This document shows, one piece after another, positions 7,694 to 16,651 of a DNA stretch of 64,000 nucleotides. The stretch is from positions 372,001 through 436,000 of the forward strand of contig CAWFAS010000003.1 of the NCBI GenBank assembly GCA_963813895.1, written 5' to 3'. Every line of letters begins with the position of its first letter. Position 1 is the first letter of the stretch. The DNA is from DASZWJ01 sp963813895. Its GTDB lineage: Bacteria > Pseudomonadota > Gammaproteobacteria > JAURND01. Made by a program: the position numbers and the translations under genes. Under the pieces are notes generated by a model, which was not told where the DNA came from, did not search any database, and worked only from the letters and a program-made list of their open reading frames with translations.

Positions 7694-9199
7694 ATGACAT
7701 TAAACACAGAAAAATCAAATTGGTTCGCGCTGGCTGGTATTAGCTTGGCCAGCTTTTTAGGTTTAATTGACCTAACGATTGTCAATACAGCTTTACCTGC
7801 AATTCAAATTGATTTTAGCGCTAGCATGTCGCAATTACAGTGGGTGATGAATATCTTGTTGCTTGCGCTAACTGCATCTATGGTGATTCTCGGAAAATTG
7901 GCAGATTCATACGGTCGTCGGCTTTGTTTATATATTGGCCTTGCCGTATTTGCCCTTGCCTCTTTAGGCGCAGGATTTGCAGGGAATATTTATGCACTCA
8001 TCCTGTTTAGATTTTTGCAGGGTATTGGTATTGCCCTGTTATACACGACGCCACTGGCCATTATTCCCAATATTTTTCCTCCGCACAATCAGGGAAAAGC
8101 CATGGGAATTTTAGTTGGGGTGAGCAGCTTCGGTTTGGCTTTGGGCCCAGCAGTGGGTGGCATCATCGTTAGCAATTTTGGCTGGCGCTGGATTTTCTTT
8201 ATTAACCCTCCTATTGTTTTATTGTGTTTTTTATTCTGTGTGAAAACTTTGCAAGAAACGAAAAATAGTAAGACTACTGAAAAGATGGACTGGCTAGGAT
8301 TCGTATTGTTATTGGTCAGTATTCCCATGCTTATTTTGGGAGTTGTCAAAAGTCAAACTCTGGGCTTTTTGTCCCCATTAGTGATCGGATTAATACTGGC
8401 CTCAATCATCGGCATACTGACACTTTATCAGGTGGAAAAAAGAAATAAAGCACCTATCATCCAGTTTTCTTTAATGACACATAGGGATTTTTTAGTGGGA
8501 TTGATTGCTAATTTTTCTTTGGCGGCATTTTACGCAATCGATTTCTTTTTAATCCCTTTATATCTGCATTATATTAGGGGTCAGTCAGGCAATGAAATTG
8601 GCTTCACTTTATTACCTGCCACATTACTAGTCGCTTTTTTATCGCCATTAGCAGGGCGTATCGTCGATAAAAAAGGGTCAAAAGGAGTATTGATATTCGG
8701 GTTGGCACTGCTTTGTATTTCCGCGCTACTCCAAACGCAATTTGATGCGAACACACCGTTGTATCTGGTGATAGGAGCATACATATTGTTTGGGATCGGT
8801 TGGGCATTTATTTTAAGCCCTTCGCTGACAGCAGCCATAACCAGTGTGCCTAGCGAAGCGGGTGGGGTTGCCGCAGGCACTGTAGGCACCTTCCATAATT
8901 TTGGCGGGGCCATGGGTTTAGCATTTGGAACATTAATTTTTACTATCGCAGCAAATTCCAACTTATTGTCTGCTGTAAAGACTTTGCATCTGAACGCTGA
9001 GAAATGGCTGGGTGCAGCCACAGGGAATACGGATCACGCTATTGAAATTATTACATCAAACACTCATCTTAGCCATGCTGCCGCTACTGGATTATTTGAA
9101 CAATTTTTCTTGCATGGATATGCCAGCGCCATGTGGCTTTTAGTGTTGTTACCTTTGGCATCTTTGGGTTTTGTGATCGTTGGTTTTAAGAAAAAATAG
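7694..9199 (+). CDS. MFS drug:H+ antiporter, DHA2 (14-TMS, EmrB/QacA-like)
   Basis: A 501-residue inner-membrane exporter. Motif A (GKLADSYGRRLCLYIGL) lies between helices 2 and 3, motif D1 (LIDLTIVNTALPAI) in helix 1, and motif C (SSFGLALGPAVGG) in helix 5. The total hydrophobic pattern fits 14 helices, as does the length. DHA2 members expel cationic dyes, biocides or antibiotics using the proton gradient. Regulation by the divergent HxlR gene is likely. No EmrA-like adaptor is nearby, so it probably works alone across the inner membrane. Confidence 0.9.
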   Translation: MTLNTEKSNWFALAGISLASFLGLIDLTIVNTALPAIQIDFSASMSQLQWVMNILLLALTASMVILGKLADSYGRRLCLYIGLAVFALASLGAGFAGNIYALILFRFLQGIGIALLYTTPLAIIPNIFPPHNQGKAMGILVGVSSFGLALGPAVGGIIVSNFGWRWIFFINPPIVLLCFLFCVKTLQETKNSKTTEKMDWLGFVLLLVSIPMLILGVVKSQTLGFLSPLVIGLILASIIGILTLYQVEKRNKAPIIQFSLMTHRDFLVGLIANFSLAAFYAIDFFLIPLYLHYIRGQSGNEIGFTLLPATLLVAFLSPLAGRIVDKKGSKGVLIFGLALLCISALLQTQFDANTPLYLVIGAYILFGIGWAFILSPSLTAAITSVPSEAGGVAAGTVGTFHNFGGAMGLAFGTLIFTIAANSNLLSAVKTLHLNAEKWLGAATGNTDHAIEIITSNTHLSHAAATGLFEQFFLHGYASAMWLLVLLPLASLGFVIVGFKKK

Positions 9200-9242
9200 T
9201 TATAAAATTGACGTTATCTGTAACTAATAAGGAGAACACACA

Positions 9243-9323
9243 ATGAAATTTATCCTAACCAGCACTGCATTCAAAAACAACCAATTTGTACCCGTCGACT
9301 ATACTTATCAGGGTCGCCACTGA
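9243..9323 (+). pseudogene. YbhB/YbcL (PEBP-like) protein, N-terminal stump
   Basis: ATG 9243, with AAGGAG ahead of it, starts MKFILTSTAFKNNQFVPVDY then TYQG, the opening of the Raf-kinase-inhibitor-like YbhB/YbcL family. A stop follows after 26 codons and nothing of the remaining fold is found downstream, where a palindromic repeat begins. It is a truncated remnant placed directly after the MFS gene. Confidence 0.65.
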
Positions 9324-9399
9324 ATTAGATTTCGGTCACATTTAGATAAAGCTTACGTTCCCAGATATCTCCAAAAACCATGTTGACTTTAACTTTTTA

Positions 9400-9487
9400 T
9401 AAAGCTGTCATCCTGAACGCAGTGAAGGATCTCCATATGGTGGCACTTCAAGGAGATCCTTCACTGCGTTCAGGATGACAGCTTTAT
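9400..9487. repeat. Palindromic repeat D, copy 1
   Basis: Near-perfect palindrome: GCTGTCATCCTGAACGCAGT reads outward on both arms (9403 and the reverse complement ending at 9483), around a short variable loop. A second copy at 10092-10171 has the same arms. Such REP-like hairpins occur in many proteobacterial genomes. The two copies flank the small gene at 9521-9985. Confidence 0.85.
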
Positions 9488-9520
9488 GACGGCCTTGCAT
9501 AAATACCGGGAAGATTGAAA

Positions 9521-9985
9521 TTACCTCATGACTTGAGTAGTCGGCGCCATAAAAGTATCTTGATATAATTGATCAACTGCCAAATCGTCACGTTTGTTTT
9601 TTTTATCAATTATGGGATCTACACAGCAACAGCAGCAAATGAGGGGTAACAGGATGGGGGAAGAAACTAATTTTAGTATAGTATCGCAGTAATCACCATC
9701 ACACCATTCTCGTGCACACCAACAGATACATAGCATCTGTGAATATTTTTTTCTGTTGTCTTTTCTAGGAGGAGATAGTATGTCTATATCCTCACGTTTA
9801 CTTGGGAACCTGTCAAATTGAAAAGCATCTGGTAGTTGAGGAGTATTTACATCATTAGGGGCAAGGTAAGTTCCAATTAATCCTTGCGTCTGATCTGAAA
9901 GGTGGTGAAAAGAAGATTCTTTTGAATCAGGTTTTTCATCTTTAAATTCATCTAATAAAGGTACTTCTAATTGTGTATCAGTCAT
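9521..9985 (-). CDS. Small cysteine-rich membrane-associated protein with a PLL motif
   Basis: A 154-residue protein of no family I know. It begins with a polar, acidic segment containing LEVPLLDE. The C-terminal half holds two Cys clusters (MLCICWCAREWC and ICCCCCVD) around one hydrophobic stretch (LVSSPILLPLI), a pattern compatible with membrane attachment and lipidation or metal binding. GGGGAG precedes ATG 9985. The LxxPL[IL] motif recurs in the hypothetical proteins at 16652 and 20578. It lies between two D palindromes and has no functional neighbour. Confidence 0.6.
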   Translation of the reverse strand: MTDTQLEVPLLDEFKDEKPDSKESSFHHLSDQTQGLIGTYLAPNDVNTPQLPDAFQFDRFPSKREDIDILSPPRKDNRKKYSQMLCICWCAREWCDGDYCDTILKLVSSPILLPLICCCCCVDPIIDKKNKRDDLAVDQLYQDTFMAPTTQVMR

Positions 9986-10091
9986 TGTATGTGCTCCCCT
10001 GAGATTATTTTGTTTAATATTATTTTATCTTGTGCCAAATCAACTTTATTTGATAGCTGCTTTTCCTGCGGGATTTCCAAAAACAACTGTT

Positions 10092-10171
10092 TAGCTGTCA
10101 TCCTGAACGCAGTGAAGGATCTCTATGATATGCCACTAGACGGAGATCCTTCACTGCGTTCAGGATGACAG
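10092..10171. repeat. Palindromic repeat D, copy 2
   Basis: Same arms as the copy at 9400 (GCTGTCATCCTGAACGCAGT and its reverse complement) with a different loop. It contains no gene. With copy 1 it brackets the gene at 9521-9985. Confidence 0.85.
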
Positions 10172-10311
10172 TTTTTAATTAAATTAAAAATCTTAACCCT
10201 ACCTTAAATAATGTATTTCTTTAAAATTATACAGATGACTTAATAGGTGACAATCGCATCATAACAAAATGCCAATAATCATATCAACTTTGAGGGCCAA
10301 TTGGCCTTTTA

Positions 10312-10698
10312 TTGATTCAATACTTAATGATTGTGGTTTTGATTTTTCTTCCATTCTTCCATACCTCACTTTATTTATCGCAGCGATTGAAGCACCTAGA
10401 TATACATTTCGAAATTGTTTATGAGGTATCGAATAACACCCGCAAAAAGCTCGTAAATAAAAACATGCAAATTTTTTTTGAACCTGCAGATGATGCAGAA
10501 TTATATCATGAGCAGGTCGAAAGAGAGGGGATACCTGAGGACAAAATTGCTCAACATTTCCATGGTGGGCCGTTTGCGGGGAAATTTTTCGGTGGTAATC
10601 TTAACAAAACCTTAAATAGTGGGCTTGAAGGTGAATCAGCATTTGAAATGCGCGAAGATTTCTATTTATCCAGGATAGTCGAAAAGCTTGATCGCTAA
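10312..10698 (+). CDS. Hypothetical protein, start uncertain
   Basis: 128 codons from TTG 10312, or 123 from ATG 10327. An N-terminal hydrophobic segment (LMIVVLIFLPFFHTSLYL) is followed by a polar domain (HFEIVYEVSNNTRKKLVN, later EREGIPEDKIAQHFHGGPFA). I do not recognise the family. No convincing ribosome site is visible, so it may be a chimera or C-terminal remnant. Confidence 0.35.
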   Translation: MIQYLMIVVLIFLPFFHTSLYLSQRLKHLDIHFEIVYEVSNNTRKKLVNKNMQIFFEPADDAELYHEQVEREGIPEDKIAQHFHGGPFAGKFFGGNLNKTLNSGLEGESAFEMREDFYLSRIVEKLDR

Positions 10699-10777
10699 GG
10701 GGCTAAAACTTGTGGACATGATCATGTATGGAATTAAAAAACAGATTCATTCACCATATTCAAACTTTTGCGCCCCT

Positions 10778-10840
10778 TCCGACTGCCCCCATCCTAACCT
10801 CCCCCGCAAGCGGGGGAAGGCTAGGATGGGGGCAGCCGGA
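10778..10840. repeat. GC-rich palindrome F, short copy
   Basis: Hairpin with arms ACTGCCCCCATCCTAACCT and the complementary ...AGGATGGGGGCAG around CCCCCGCAAGCGGGGG. Its core resembles the arms inside the element at 29287-29480. The surrounding 10699-11260 stretch holds this, palindrome G and no gene that I can support. Confidence 0.75.
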
Positions 10841-10927
10841 CGTGGCATAATGCCCCAATAAAATTTCCGTCTCAAATACTATGACAACCCTAATAGCCAT
10901 CCCAACCAAACAGTACTGTACAGCTTA

Positions 10928-11014
10928 AACAACGCTTGCTAACGCGCGCGGCTCGGATTCTTTTGGATCGGCAATGTTGTAAAATCCGAGTTGCGCGCGT
11001 TAGCAAGCGTTGTT
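10928..11014. repeat. Palindrome G, copy 1
   Basis: Inverted arms AACGCTTGCTAACGCGCGCG and, at the right, the complement ending CAAGCGTTGTT, enclosing a 25-bp loop. A second copy with the same arms and a longer loop lies at 18730-18892. It is a non-coding dispersed repeat. Confidence 0.8.
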
Positions 11015-11260
11015 ACTCAATTCAAAATAAACATGTAGATCACAGTTCTTTGGGCACTGATTGACATGAATAACCAGTGATTAACCGCATAAGCTTACAA
11101 ATCCATTCAACATCAATATAATATCATTTATTCAAACATTGCGATGTTATTTAATATTTTAAGAATTAATTGATTCTCAATAAAATATAGAGTAATTCTG
11201 AGACACTTGTGTTTGAATTGATATAGATAAATACTTATAACTTGAGATGGAGAGACCTGT

Positions 11261-11461
11261 ATGCATGCAAATACTAGGGAACGCATCGCTGGTCTTTTAG
11301 TTCCTACTAAAATTTTAGTGAACGAGCGAGTTATCGATGGTTTTGGTCACGCTTCTGTTCGTGATCCAAGCCGGTCCGATCATTATTTCATGACTCGCGA
11401 CAATCTGGGAGGGACTGATGCACGGCTACTAAAGAGAAAGAAAAATAACTTATGCGTTTAA
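11261..11461 (+). pseudogene. Class II aldolase/adducin-like protein, N-terminal fragment
   Basis: MHANTRERIAGLLVPTKIL then VIDGFGHASVRDP and SDHYFMTRDN match the N-terminus of class II aldolase/adducin-domain proteins ('AARIL...GVVDAFGHVSVRHP'). After about 50 residues the similarity ends (GGTDARLLKRKKN), and the metal-binding histidines of the fold are absent. The fragment runs into the start of the serine hydrolase gene in another frame, so its promoter and leader may now serve that gene. Confidence 0.7.
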
Positions 11462-12648
11462 ATAAAATACTTATCAAAATTTTAACTGTTTTTCTACTGT
11501 TCGTTTTCTGCAGCAATATCTATGCTTCGCAAAATCAAAGTAAAAATATTCAGTTCAATACAAAAATTCAGAACATAGTTGACGCCAGTAGATTAAAATA
11601 CCATCTTCCAGCCATATCAGTCAGCATTAAATTGCCAGGAAGTACTGAAATAAGAAATTACGTGAGTGGTTATTATTCCCTGAATGAGAATAAAAGAATT
11701 ACTCCAAACGTATTATTTCAAATTGGCAGTATTAGCAAAACGTATACTGCTAGCATCATCTACCAGTTGATTGAAAATAATAAGCTTCATATGGATGACA
11801 AACTGACAAAGTGGTTGCCTCAATATCCCAGGTGGAGCAAGGTTAGCATTTATGATCTTTTGCATCATACGAGCGGCATTTACAATTATAGTCAAGGTTC
11901 GACGTTTGATAATTTATTGAGAACATCCCCAGACAAGGATCAGCCACTCAGCAAGTTGGCAGATATAGCCTATGGGCACGACGACCTTTTTCAGCCTGGG
12001 AAAAAATATAATTACACCAACACCGATTATATTTTATTAGGCATGATTATTGAAAAAGCGGGCCAGCAATCACTGATAGAAGTATTTAGTCGTTATTTAA
12101 AGCAGTATGGATTAAATAATACTTTTTACCCTTCACAAGCATATCCTGGTCAACTCATAAATCGTATGGCGCACGGTTATAATCGCGATGGCACATTTAA
12201 ATCCAACACAGATACTACTTCTGTCAGTATGTCCTATTGGCAATCTGCCGGAGCTTTAATCGCAACGCCTGCGGATTTAATAAAATGGTTAAATCAGCTT
12301 TTCACTGGGAAAATTATAAACAATAAAAGTTTAATGAATATGACCACTGTTATTTCGGAAACAGATGCTCAGCCTATCGTCCTTAAAGACTTGTGTCAGC
12401 CGTATAAAATAACGGGTTCAAAGCATTTTGCTGAAATCGGTGTCGGATCAGGAATTGGTCTAGTATATTTTAAAGACTATGGTTTCACTTGGGCACATGC
12501 GGGAGGCACGCCTGGATATGAAACTTTTTATGCCTATAATCCTTGCAAAGGGATATATTTAGCCTTGGCATATAGCGTAAAACCTAAGCAACAACTTATT
12601 TTCATTAACATCAGTGAAGAAATTTTTAATGTAGTAGATGGTTCGTAA
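11452..12648 (+). CDS. Exported serine hydrolase, class C beta-lactamase/PBP fold
   Basis: A 398-residue protein with a signal peptide (ILIKILTVFLLFVFCSNIYA), so periplasmic. Catalytic motifs of the beta-lactamase-like serine hydrolase family are all present: SISK (Ser93-Lys96), YTN (Tyr188-Asn190) and HAGG (residues 349-352). Members include DD-peptidases, esterases and beta-lactamases, and the HAGG rather than KTG motif points to an esterase or peptidase-like member rather than AmpC. It starts inside the end of an aldolase fragment. No partner gene is visible. Confidence 0.88.
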   Translation: MRLNKILIKILTVFLLFVFCSNIYASQNQSKNIQFNTKIQNIVDASRLKYHLPAISVSIKLPGSTEIRNYVSGYYSLNENKRITPNVLFQIGSISKTYTASIIYQLIENNKLHMDDKLTKWLPQYPRWSKVSIYDLLHHTSGIYNYSQGSTFDNLLRTSPDKDQPLSKLADIAYGHDDLFQPGKKYNYTNTDYILLGMIIEKAGQQSLIEVFSRYLKQYGLNNTFYPSQAYPGQLINRMAHGYNRDGTFKSNTDTTSVSMSYWQSAGALIATPADLIKWLNQLFTGKIINNKSLMNMTTVISETDAQPIVLKDLCQPYKITGSKHFAEIGVGSGIGLVYFKDYGFTWAHAGGTPGYETFYAYNPCKGIYLALAYSVKPKQQLIFINISEEIFNVVDGS

Positions 12649-12696
12649 CAAAATACTGCTATTATTTAAAATCTCAGATATAATAATTAATTAAAT

Positions 12697-12882
12697 CAAC
12701 GCATTACAACGTCAGAATCTCGAAGTAAAATTATTGCTGAATACGCTTTAAAAAATATTAATGCGTCGATAGGTGTATCAGACTATACTTTAGCTAAATC
12801 ACTTCCAAATGAACTTAAGACAGGTCTTCCAAGCATTGAAGAGATTGAGGCTGAGTTAAATGAAGCAGTAGAAATGTATTAA
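12697..12882 (+). pseudogene. DUF1016 (PDDEXK nuclease family) C-terminal remnant
   Basis: Sixty-one codons read SRSKIIAEYALKNINASIGV then LAKSLPNELKTGLPSIEEIE, which matches the C-terminal end of DUF1016/YhcG proteins ('EYALR....PIGVA.Y.L...LP..L...LP..E.LE.EL'). There is no start codon, and the catalytic region is missing. Confidence 0.65.
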
Positions 12883-12903
12883 TTCTAATTTAAGGACAAA
12901 AAC

Positions 12904-12966
12904 ATGTTTTGTGTTGTTTATGAATTTAATGTGATTCCGGAAAAAGAAAATTGTAAGAGAAATTAA
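12904..12966 (+). pseudogene. Antibiotic biosynthesis monooxygenase-like stump
   Basis: ATG 12904, with AAGGA ahead, begins MFCVVYEFNVIPEKE, typical of the first strand of ABM-domain (dimeric ferredoxin-like) proteins, then stops after 20 codons. The family B element follows 33 bp downstream. Confidence 0.45.
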
Positions 12967-12999
12967 TACTAATGCGGGTAAAATTGTTGCGCTAATTAA

Positions 13000-13179
13000 G
13001 GCTCTGTAAAACAATAACTTATCTTTTTAGCATCCCATCTAAGACTCATCTTCGCAGGCGGGAGGGTGTAGAAAAACACTTACATAGAACAACTATGCAC
13101 GCATTTTTCTACACCCTCCCGCCTGCAAATCTGAGCCTCAGCTGGGCGCTAAAAAGATAAGTTATTGTTTTACAGAGCC
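13000..13179. mobile_element. Family B palindromic element, copy B1
   Basis: 180 bp, ends GGCTCTGTAAAACAATAAC inverted at both termini, flanked by TAA (12997-12999 and 13180-13182) as a 3-bp target duplication. The interior is a large imperfect hairpin and has no gene. It is the same family as the elements at 21669, 47242 and 51447. A truncated ABC transporter lies directly to its right. Confidence 0.92.
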
Positions 13180-13191
13180 TAACGCTTGTTT

Positions 13192-13389
13192 TTACAGCAA
13201 TGGGGTTGCCGCATCGATTAGCTTTTTTATTACATAGGGTTGTACAGTGCTATAACTTGCAACAATAAGGATAATGAAAAATAATATGAAAAAATAAAAG
13301 CGATGGGGTCTAAAAAAATAACTAATAAATGCACGCGCAGATTTTGGGTATTCCTTTATCGCATTTTTGATTTCAGTTTTGTCTTTCAT
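13192..13389 (-). pseudogene. ABC exporter (MsbA-like) N-terminal fragment
   Basis: 65 residues: a polar lead, FISYFFRPHRFYFFILFFII as the first transmembrane helix, then VQPYVIKKLIDAATPLL, the typical start of a type IV ABC exporter membrane domain. The stop lies 12 bp from element B1, and nothing further of the transporter is present beyond it, so about 90% of the gene has been lost. The plus-strand sequence 13390-13610 has an open frame without a family match. Confidence 0.6.
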
Positions 13390-13650
13390 TTCAATTTACC
13401 TGGATTTGAACCAGAATCACTAGAAAAAATTAACGAAATACTGAATAAAACCACAACTAAAAAAAATAGTTTCGTGGAAAAAAATAACAATAACCCTATG
13501 CTGACCACACCTTTGAATTCTGTGGATTTGGGACTGAAGCTACTGAAAGAGAAAATAAAAAAGATACCAGCTCCCGATTCTAATGAGAGCAGTCGCCTAG
13601 GGGTGAATTAAGTTTGCGAACTGTTTACTCCGTGGATCACGCGGATAAAC

Positions 13651-14463
13651 CCTGAGAGATGGTTACTTTTTTAATATGGCCAAACTCACTTCTCCCCTGG
13701 GGCATTGTTGAATAATTCGCTGCTATCTTTAGAAAAAGCACTATATCCCTTAACCCTCTCCCGCGAGGGGCGTTGTTGAATAATTCAACTGCGACTTATA
13801 AGAAGTTAGAGTCGGTAGAAGCTTGTGGTTGTCAGCACAGATTAAAGATAAGCACTGTATTCCCCCTCTCCCGCGAAAGGAGTTTGAAAAAGATCTCTGA
13901 ACTTATTCGCGGGAGAGGGTTCGGGGAGAGGGTAATGAATGAAGCAGTGGGCCCGTGAGTTGCGAACAAGAAGCACAGATGCTGAACGGTGTCTTTGGTA
14001 TTATTTACGAGCTCACCGTTTGGGATACAAATTTAAAAGACAGGTACCGATTGAACGTTACATAGTGGATTTTGTCTGCTATGAAAAGCATCTGGTGATT
14101 GAGCTTGATGGCGGTCAGCATCAAGAGCAGCAAGCTTATGATACTCGAAGGACAGCTGTATTGAGTAAAAAAGGATTTCAGTCTAACGGTTTTGGAATCA
14201 TGAGGTCTTGCAGGATACTGAAGTGGTCTTAGAAGCCATATACCAGACCCTCTCCCCGCCCCTCTCCCGCGAATAAGTTCAGAGATCTTTTTCAAACTCC
14301 TTTCGCGGGAGAGGGGGATATACAGTGCTAATCTTTAATCTGTGCAAACAACCACAAACTTCTACCGACTCTAACTTCTCATAAGTGGCGGTTGAATTAT
14401 TCAACAACGTCCCTTGTGGGAGAAGGGAATTTGGCCATGTTAAAAAAGTGACCATCTCTCAGG
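13651..14463. mobile_element. Long inverted-repeat element enclosing a DUF559 endonuclease gene
   Basis: The left arm (13651-13938) and right arm (14242-14463) are inverted copies. Both carry CCTGAGAGATGGT at the outer end, then a GTTGTTGAATAATTCAAC block, a segment with AGTCGGTAGAAG / CTTCTACCGACT, and an inner CTCTCCCGCGAA...TTCGCGGGAGAG hairpin. The left arm has an extra internal duplication of the GTTGAATAATTC block. The only gene between the arms is a DUF559 nuclease. A degenerate piece with ATTATTCAACAA lies at 27790-27940. The architecture suggests a transposon-like or homing unit, which is inference. Confidence 0.7.
13939..14276 (+). pseudogene. DUF559 (Vsr-like) endonuclease, frameshifted near its C-terminus
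   Basis: Small endonuclease of the DUF559 family, related in fold to the very-short-patch repair nuclease Vsr. Visible are ARELRTRSTDAERCLWYYLR, LGYKFKRQVPIERYIVDFVC and VIELDGGQHQEQQ, which contain the family's conserved Asp, Glu and His residues. Near 14180 one base is gained or two are lost. The remaining C-terminus (RFWNHEVLQDTEVVLEAI, then PLSRE and a TAA at 14274) is in another frame. The frame as it stands ends at 14232 with an unrelated tail. The catalytic part is upstream of the break, so activity may survive. Confidence 0.85.
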
Positions 14464-14502
14464 GATAAACGACGGTACGGGACTGAGCAGGCTACGAGGC
14501 GA

Positions 14503-14616
14503 GGCTACCGGATGAGGCGGGGGCTCAGCGGACCATCGGTTTCATGGATGAAACCGTCGAGCGTACAGGGACGTATTCACAGCGTGTCCGCTGAGTCTCC
14601 GCCTCATCCGGTAGCC
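14503..14616. repeat. Palindrome J
   Basis: Inverted arms GGCTACCGGATGAGGCGG and CCGCCTCATCCGGTAGCC around a loop that itself contains a GGTTTCAT/ATGAAACC hairpin. A degenerate related piece (AGCGTGTCC...GTAGCCG) lies near 43940-43985. The rest of 14464-14895 has no gene that I can support. Confidence 0.75.
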
Positions 14617-14895
14617 GTTCGTTGGCACCAATAGCCGTGTTGCAGAAAAGTGAGCTGTTTGAAATTTTAAAAAGCCATCAAACCGATCAATCTATGCACA
14701 CTAATATTATACTCGTTATCGCTACACACAACCGAAGGTACGAAAACTTATTGATTTTTTCTCTGAAAGAAAATTGCTTGTGAAAGCTCAATCTCTATTT
14801 TTATCATGAATCATTCTCTATAATCATTGCCTGTTTACTTCGCCTGCTGCAGTTTCATTATCAGCTTACGTTTTATAAAATAAGAGTCATTAACC

Positions 14896-15588
14896 TTGTC
14901 ACGTGCCCAACGTTTAATCCATTTATTACAATTATTACGTCACCACCGTTTTCCAGTCTCTGGAGCCTCTCTTGCGAGTGAACTCGGCATCAGTGTGCGA
15001 ACTTTGTACCGCGATATAAGTACTTTGCAGGCGCAGGGGGCACAGATTGAAGGTGAGGCTGGTTTAGGTTATGTGCTACGCCCCGGATTCATGTTGCCAC
15101 CCCTGATGTTTTCCGAGGAAGAAATTGAAGCATTGGTGCTAGGGTCACGCTGGGTAGCAGCTCGAGGCGATGAGCGACTGAAATCAGGCGCTAACAGCGC
15201 ATTGCATAAGATTGCTGCTGTATTGCCAACCGATCTACGCAATGCACTCGATACCAGCACTTTATTGCCAGGTCCACCAGCCGAACGAATCATAGAAGTG
15301 ACCGATGTGGCACAAATTCGAAAAACGATTCGCGCTGAACACAAAGCAACCATTGACTATCAAGATGCTCAGAATAACGTTACCACTCGAATTATCTGGC
15401 CGTTCGCATTGGGGTATTTTGACCATGTGCGCCTATTGATTGCCTGGTGTGAATTGCGTAATAGTTTCCGCCATTTCCGTGCTGACCGTATTAGTAAATT
15501 TATCGCAAGCCAGGAATGCTATCCCCGCAAACGGCAAGCACTGTTAAAAGCCTGGCGACAAGAAATCACTGCAACTGGTGACTGCTGA
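14896..15588 (+). CDS. YafY-type transcriptional regulator (HTH + WYL domain)
   Basis: A 230-residue regulator. Residues 1-60 form a DeoR-like winged helix (SRAQRLIHLLQLLRHHR, SELGISVRTLYRDISTL), and residues 130-215 a WYL-type ligand domain (KATIDYQDAQNNVTTRIIWP, later HVRLLIAWCELRNSFRHFR). The frame opens at TTG 14896 and no ATG fits the conserved N-terminus, so TTG is the best start. WYL regulators sense nucleotides or stress signals. The VOC gene 80 bp downstream on the same strand is a frequent partner, suggesting local control. Confidence 0.88.
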   Translation: MSRAQRLIHLLQLLRHHRFPVSGASLASELGISVRTLYRDISTLQAQGAQIEGEAGLGYVLRPGFMLPPLMFSEEEIEALVLGSRWVAARGDERLKSGANSALHKIAAVLPTDLRNALDTSTLLPGPPAERIIEVTDVAQIRKTIRAEHKATIDYQDAQNNVTTRIIWPFALGYFDHVRLLIAWCELRNSFRHFRADRISKFIASQECYPRKRQALLKAWRQEITATGDC

Positions 15589-15668
15589 CAAAAATTGACC
15601 CAAGGCATTGTTACTATAGGCATCTAGAGGGGGCAACCCTATTTTTTCAATCCCTATGGAACATTCCT

Positions 15669-16049
15669 ATGCCAGAACCGAATTTAATCATTTTATATGT
15701 CAGTGACCCATTGCGCAGCGCAAAATTGTATGGCGATTTACTGGAGAAGACGCCACTTGAATTACATCCTACATTCGCCTTATTTGCCTTAGACAGCGGG
15801 GTTATGCTGGGCTTATGGTCACGTCACACGGCGAAACCCAGCGCCATATGCACAGGTGGTGGCGGAGAAATCGCTTTTACAGTTACCGATCAAATAGCGG
15901 TAGAAAAGCTATACCATGATTGGACTAATCACGGCCTGGTTGTTGCGCAAAAACCAGTGACAATGGATTTTGGCTATACTTTTGTAGTGCTGGATCCCGA
16001 TCAACATCGCCTGCGAGTATTTGCTCCCTTACCGAAGTTGCCAGCTTAA
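15669..16049 (+). CDS. VOC-family (glyoxalase/bleomycin resistance-like) protein
   Basis: 126 residues with the paired beta-alpha-beta-beta-beta modules of the vicinal oxygen chelate fold: LIILYVSDPLRSAKLYGDLL at the start and FGYTFVVLDPDQHRLRVFAP at the end. The usual metal ligands are only partly present, as in PhnB-like or drug-binding members, so binding rather than catalysis is possible. It directly follows the YafY-type regulator, a common gene pair in proteobacteria. Substrate unknown. Confidence 0.85.
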   Translation: MPEPNLIILYVSDPLRSAKLYGDLLEKTPLELHPTFALFALDSGVMLGLWSRHTAKPSAICTGGGGEIAFTVTDQIAVEKLYHDWTNHGLVVAQKPVTMDFGYTFVVLDPDQHRLRVFAPLPKLPA

Positions 16050-16099
16050 ATAAGCCGCGTGACATATGGAAAACAATTAATTTTTTGAGAAATAACCCT

Positions 16100-16594
16100 A
16101 TGAAAAAACAAACTATTCAACTGCCAAAGCTCATTTTGGTTGGTTTAACCATTAGAACCAACAACAAAGATGAAATGAACCCTGATACCGCAAAAATAGG
16201 TAAACTTGCAGGTTCATACTGGCACACACAAATAGCCAATCATATTCAACATCGTACTAGTCCAGGTATTACTTATGCGGTGTACACCGAATATGAAAGT
16301 GATGAAAATGGAAATTATACTTATTTTATTGGAGAAGTTGTGGATTCACTGCAGGGACAGGATTTATCTCAATTTAAGACGATCACGATCCCTGAAAGCA
16401 GCTATCAAAAATTCACAACAGAAGCAGGACAGATCCCTGAGGTCATTATTTCTGCTTGGAAGAAAATATGGACGCTGCAAAAGGATGACTTGGGAGGGAC
16501 GCGTAAATATAGCGCAGATTTCGAAATTTACGATCAAAGAGCTGCTAATCCCAATCAGGCAGTGATTGATATTTATATAGGGATTGAAGATTAG
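16100..16594 (+). CDS. GyrI-like / AraC effector-binding domain protein
   Basis: 164 residues from ATG 16100; an upstream in-frame TTG at 16085 adds only five residues. The pattern fits the GyrI-like small-molecule-binding domain: PKLILVGLTIRTNN, a central VYTEYESDENGNYTYFIGE, then KFTTEAGQIPEVIISAWKKI and a final FEIYDQRA...AVIDIYIGI. Free-standing members bind small molecules or inhibit DNA gyrase. It has its own start 50 bp after the VOC gene and may belong to the same unit. Confidence 0.82.
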   Translation: MKKQTIQLPKLILVGLTIRTNNKDEMNPDTAKIGKLAGSYWHTQIANHIQHRTSPGITYAVYTEYESDENGNYTYFIGEVVDSLQGQDLSQFKTITIPESSYQKFTTEAGQIPEVIISAWKKIWTLQKDDLGGTRKYSADFEIYDQRAANPNQAVIDIYIGIED

Positions 16595-16651
16595 CAACGG
16601 CAAAAATTTCTGCAGCTTAAGATTTTAGATTATTGTAGCTAAATTCTAGAT

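Noticed and set aside
13303..13611. Plus-strand frame of 102 codons overlapping the ABC exporter stump
   Set aside because: The first 30 codons are antisense to a recognisable ABC exporter N-terminus. The rest is Lys/Asn-rich with no start signal. It may be a remnant but I cannot support a gene.
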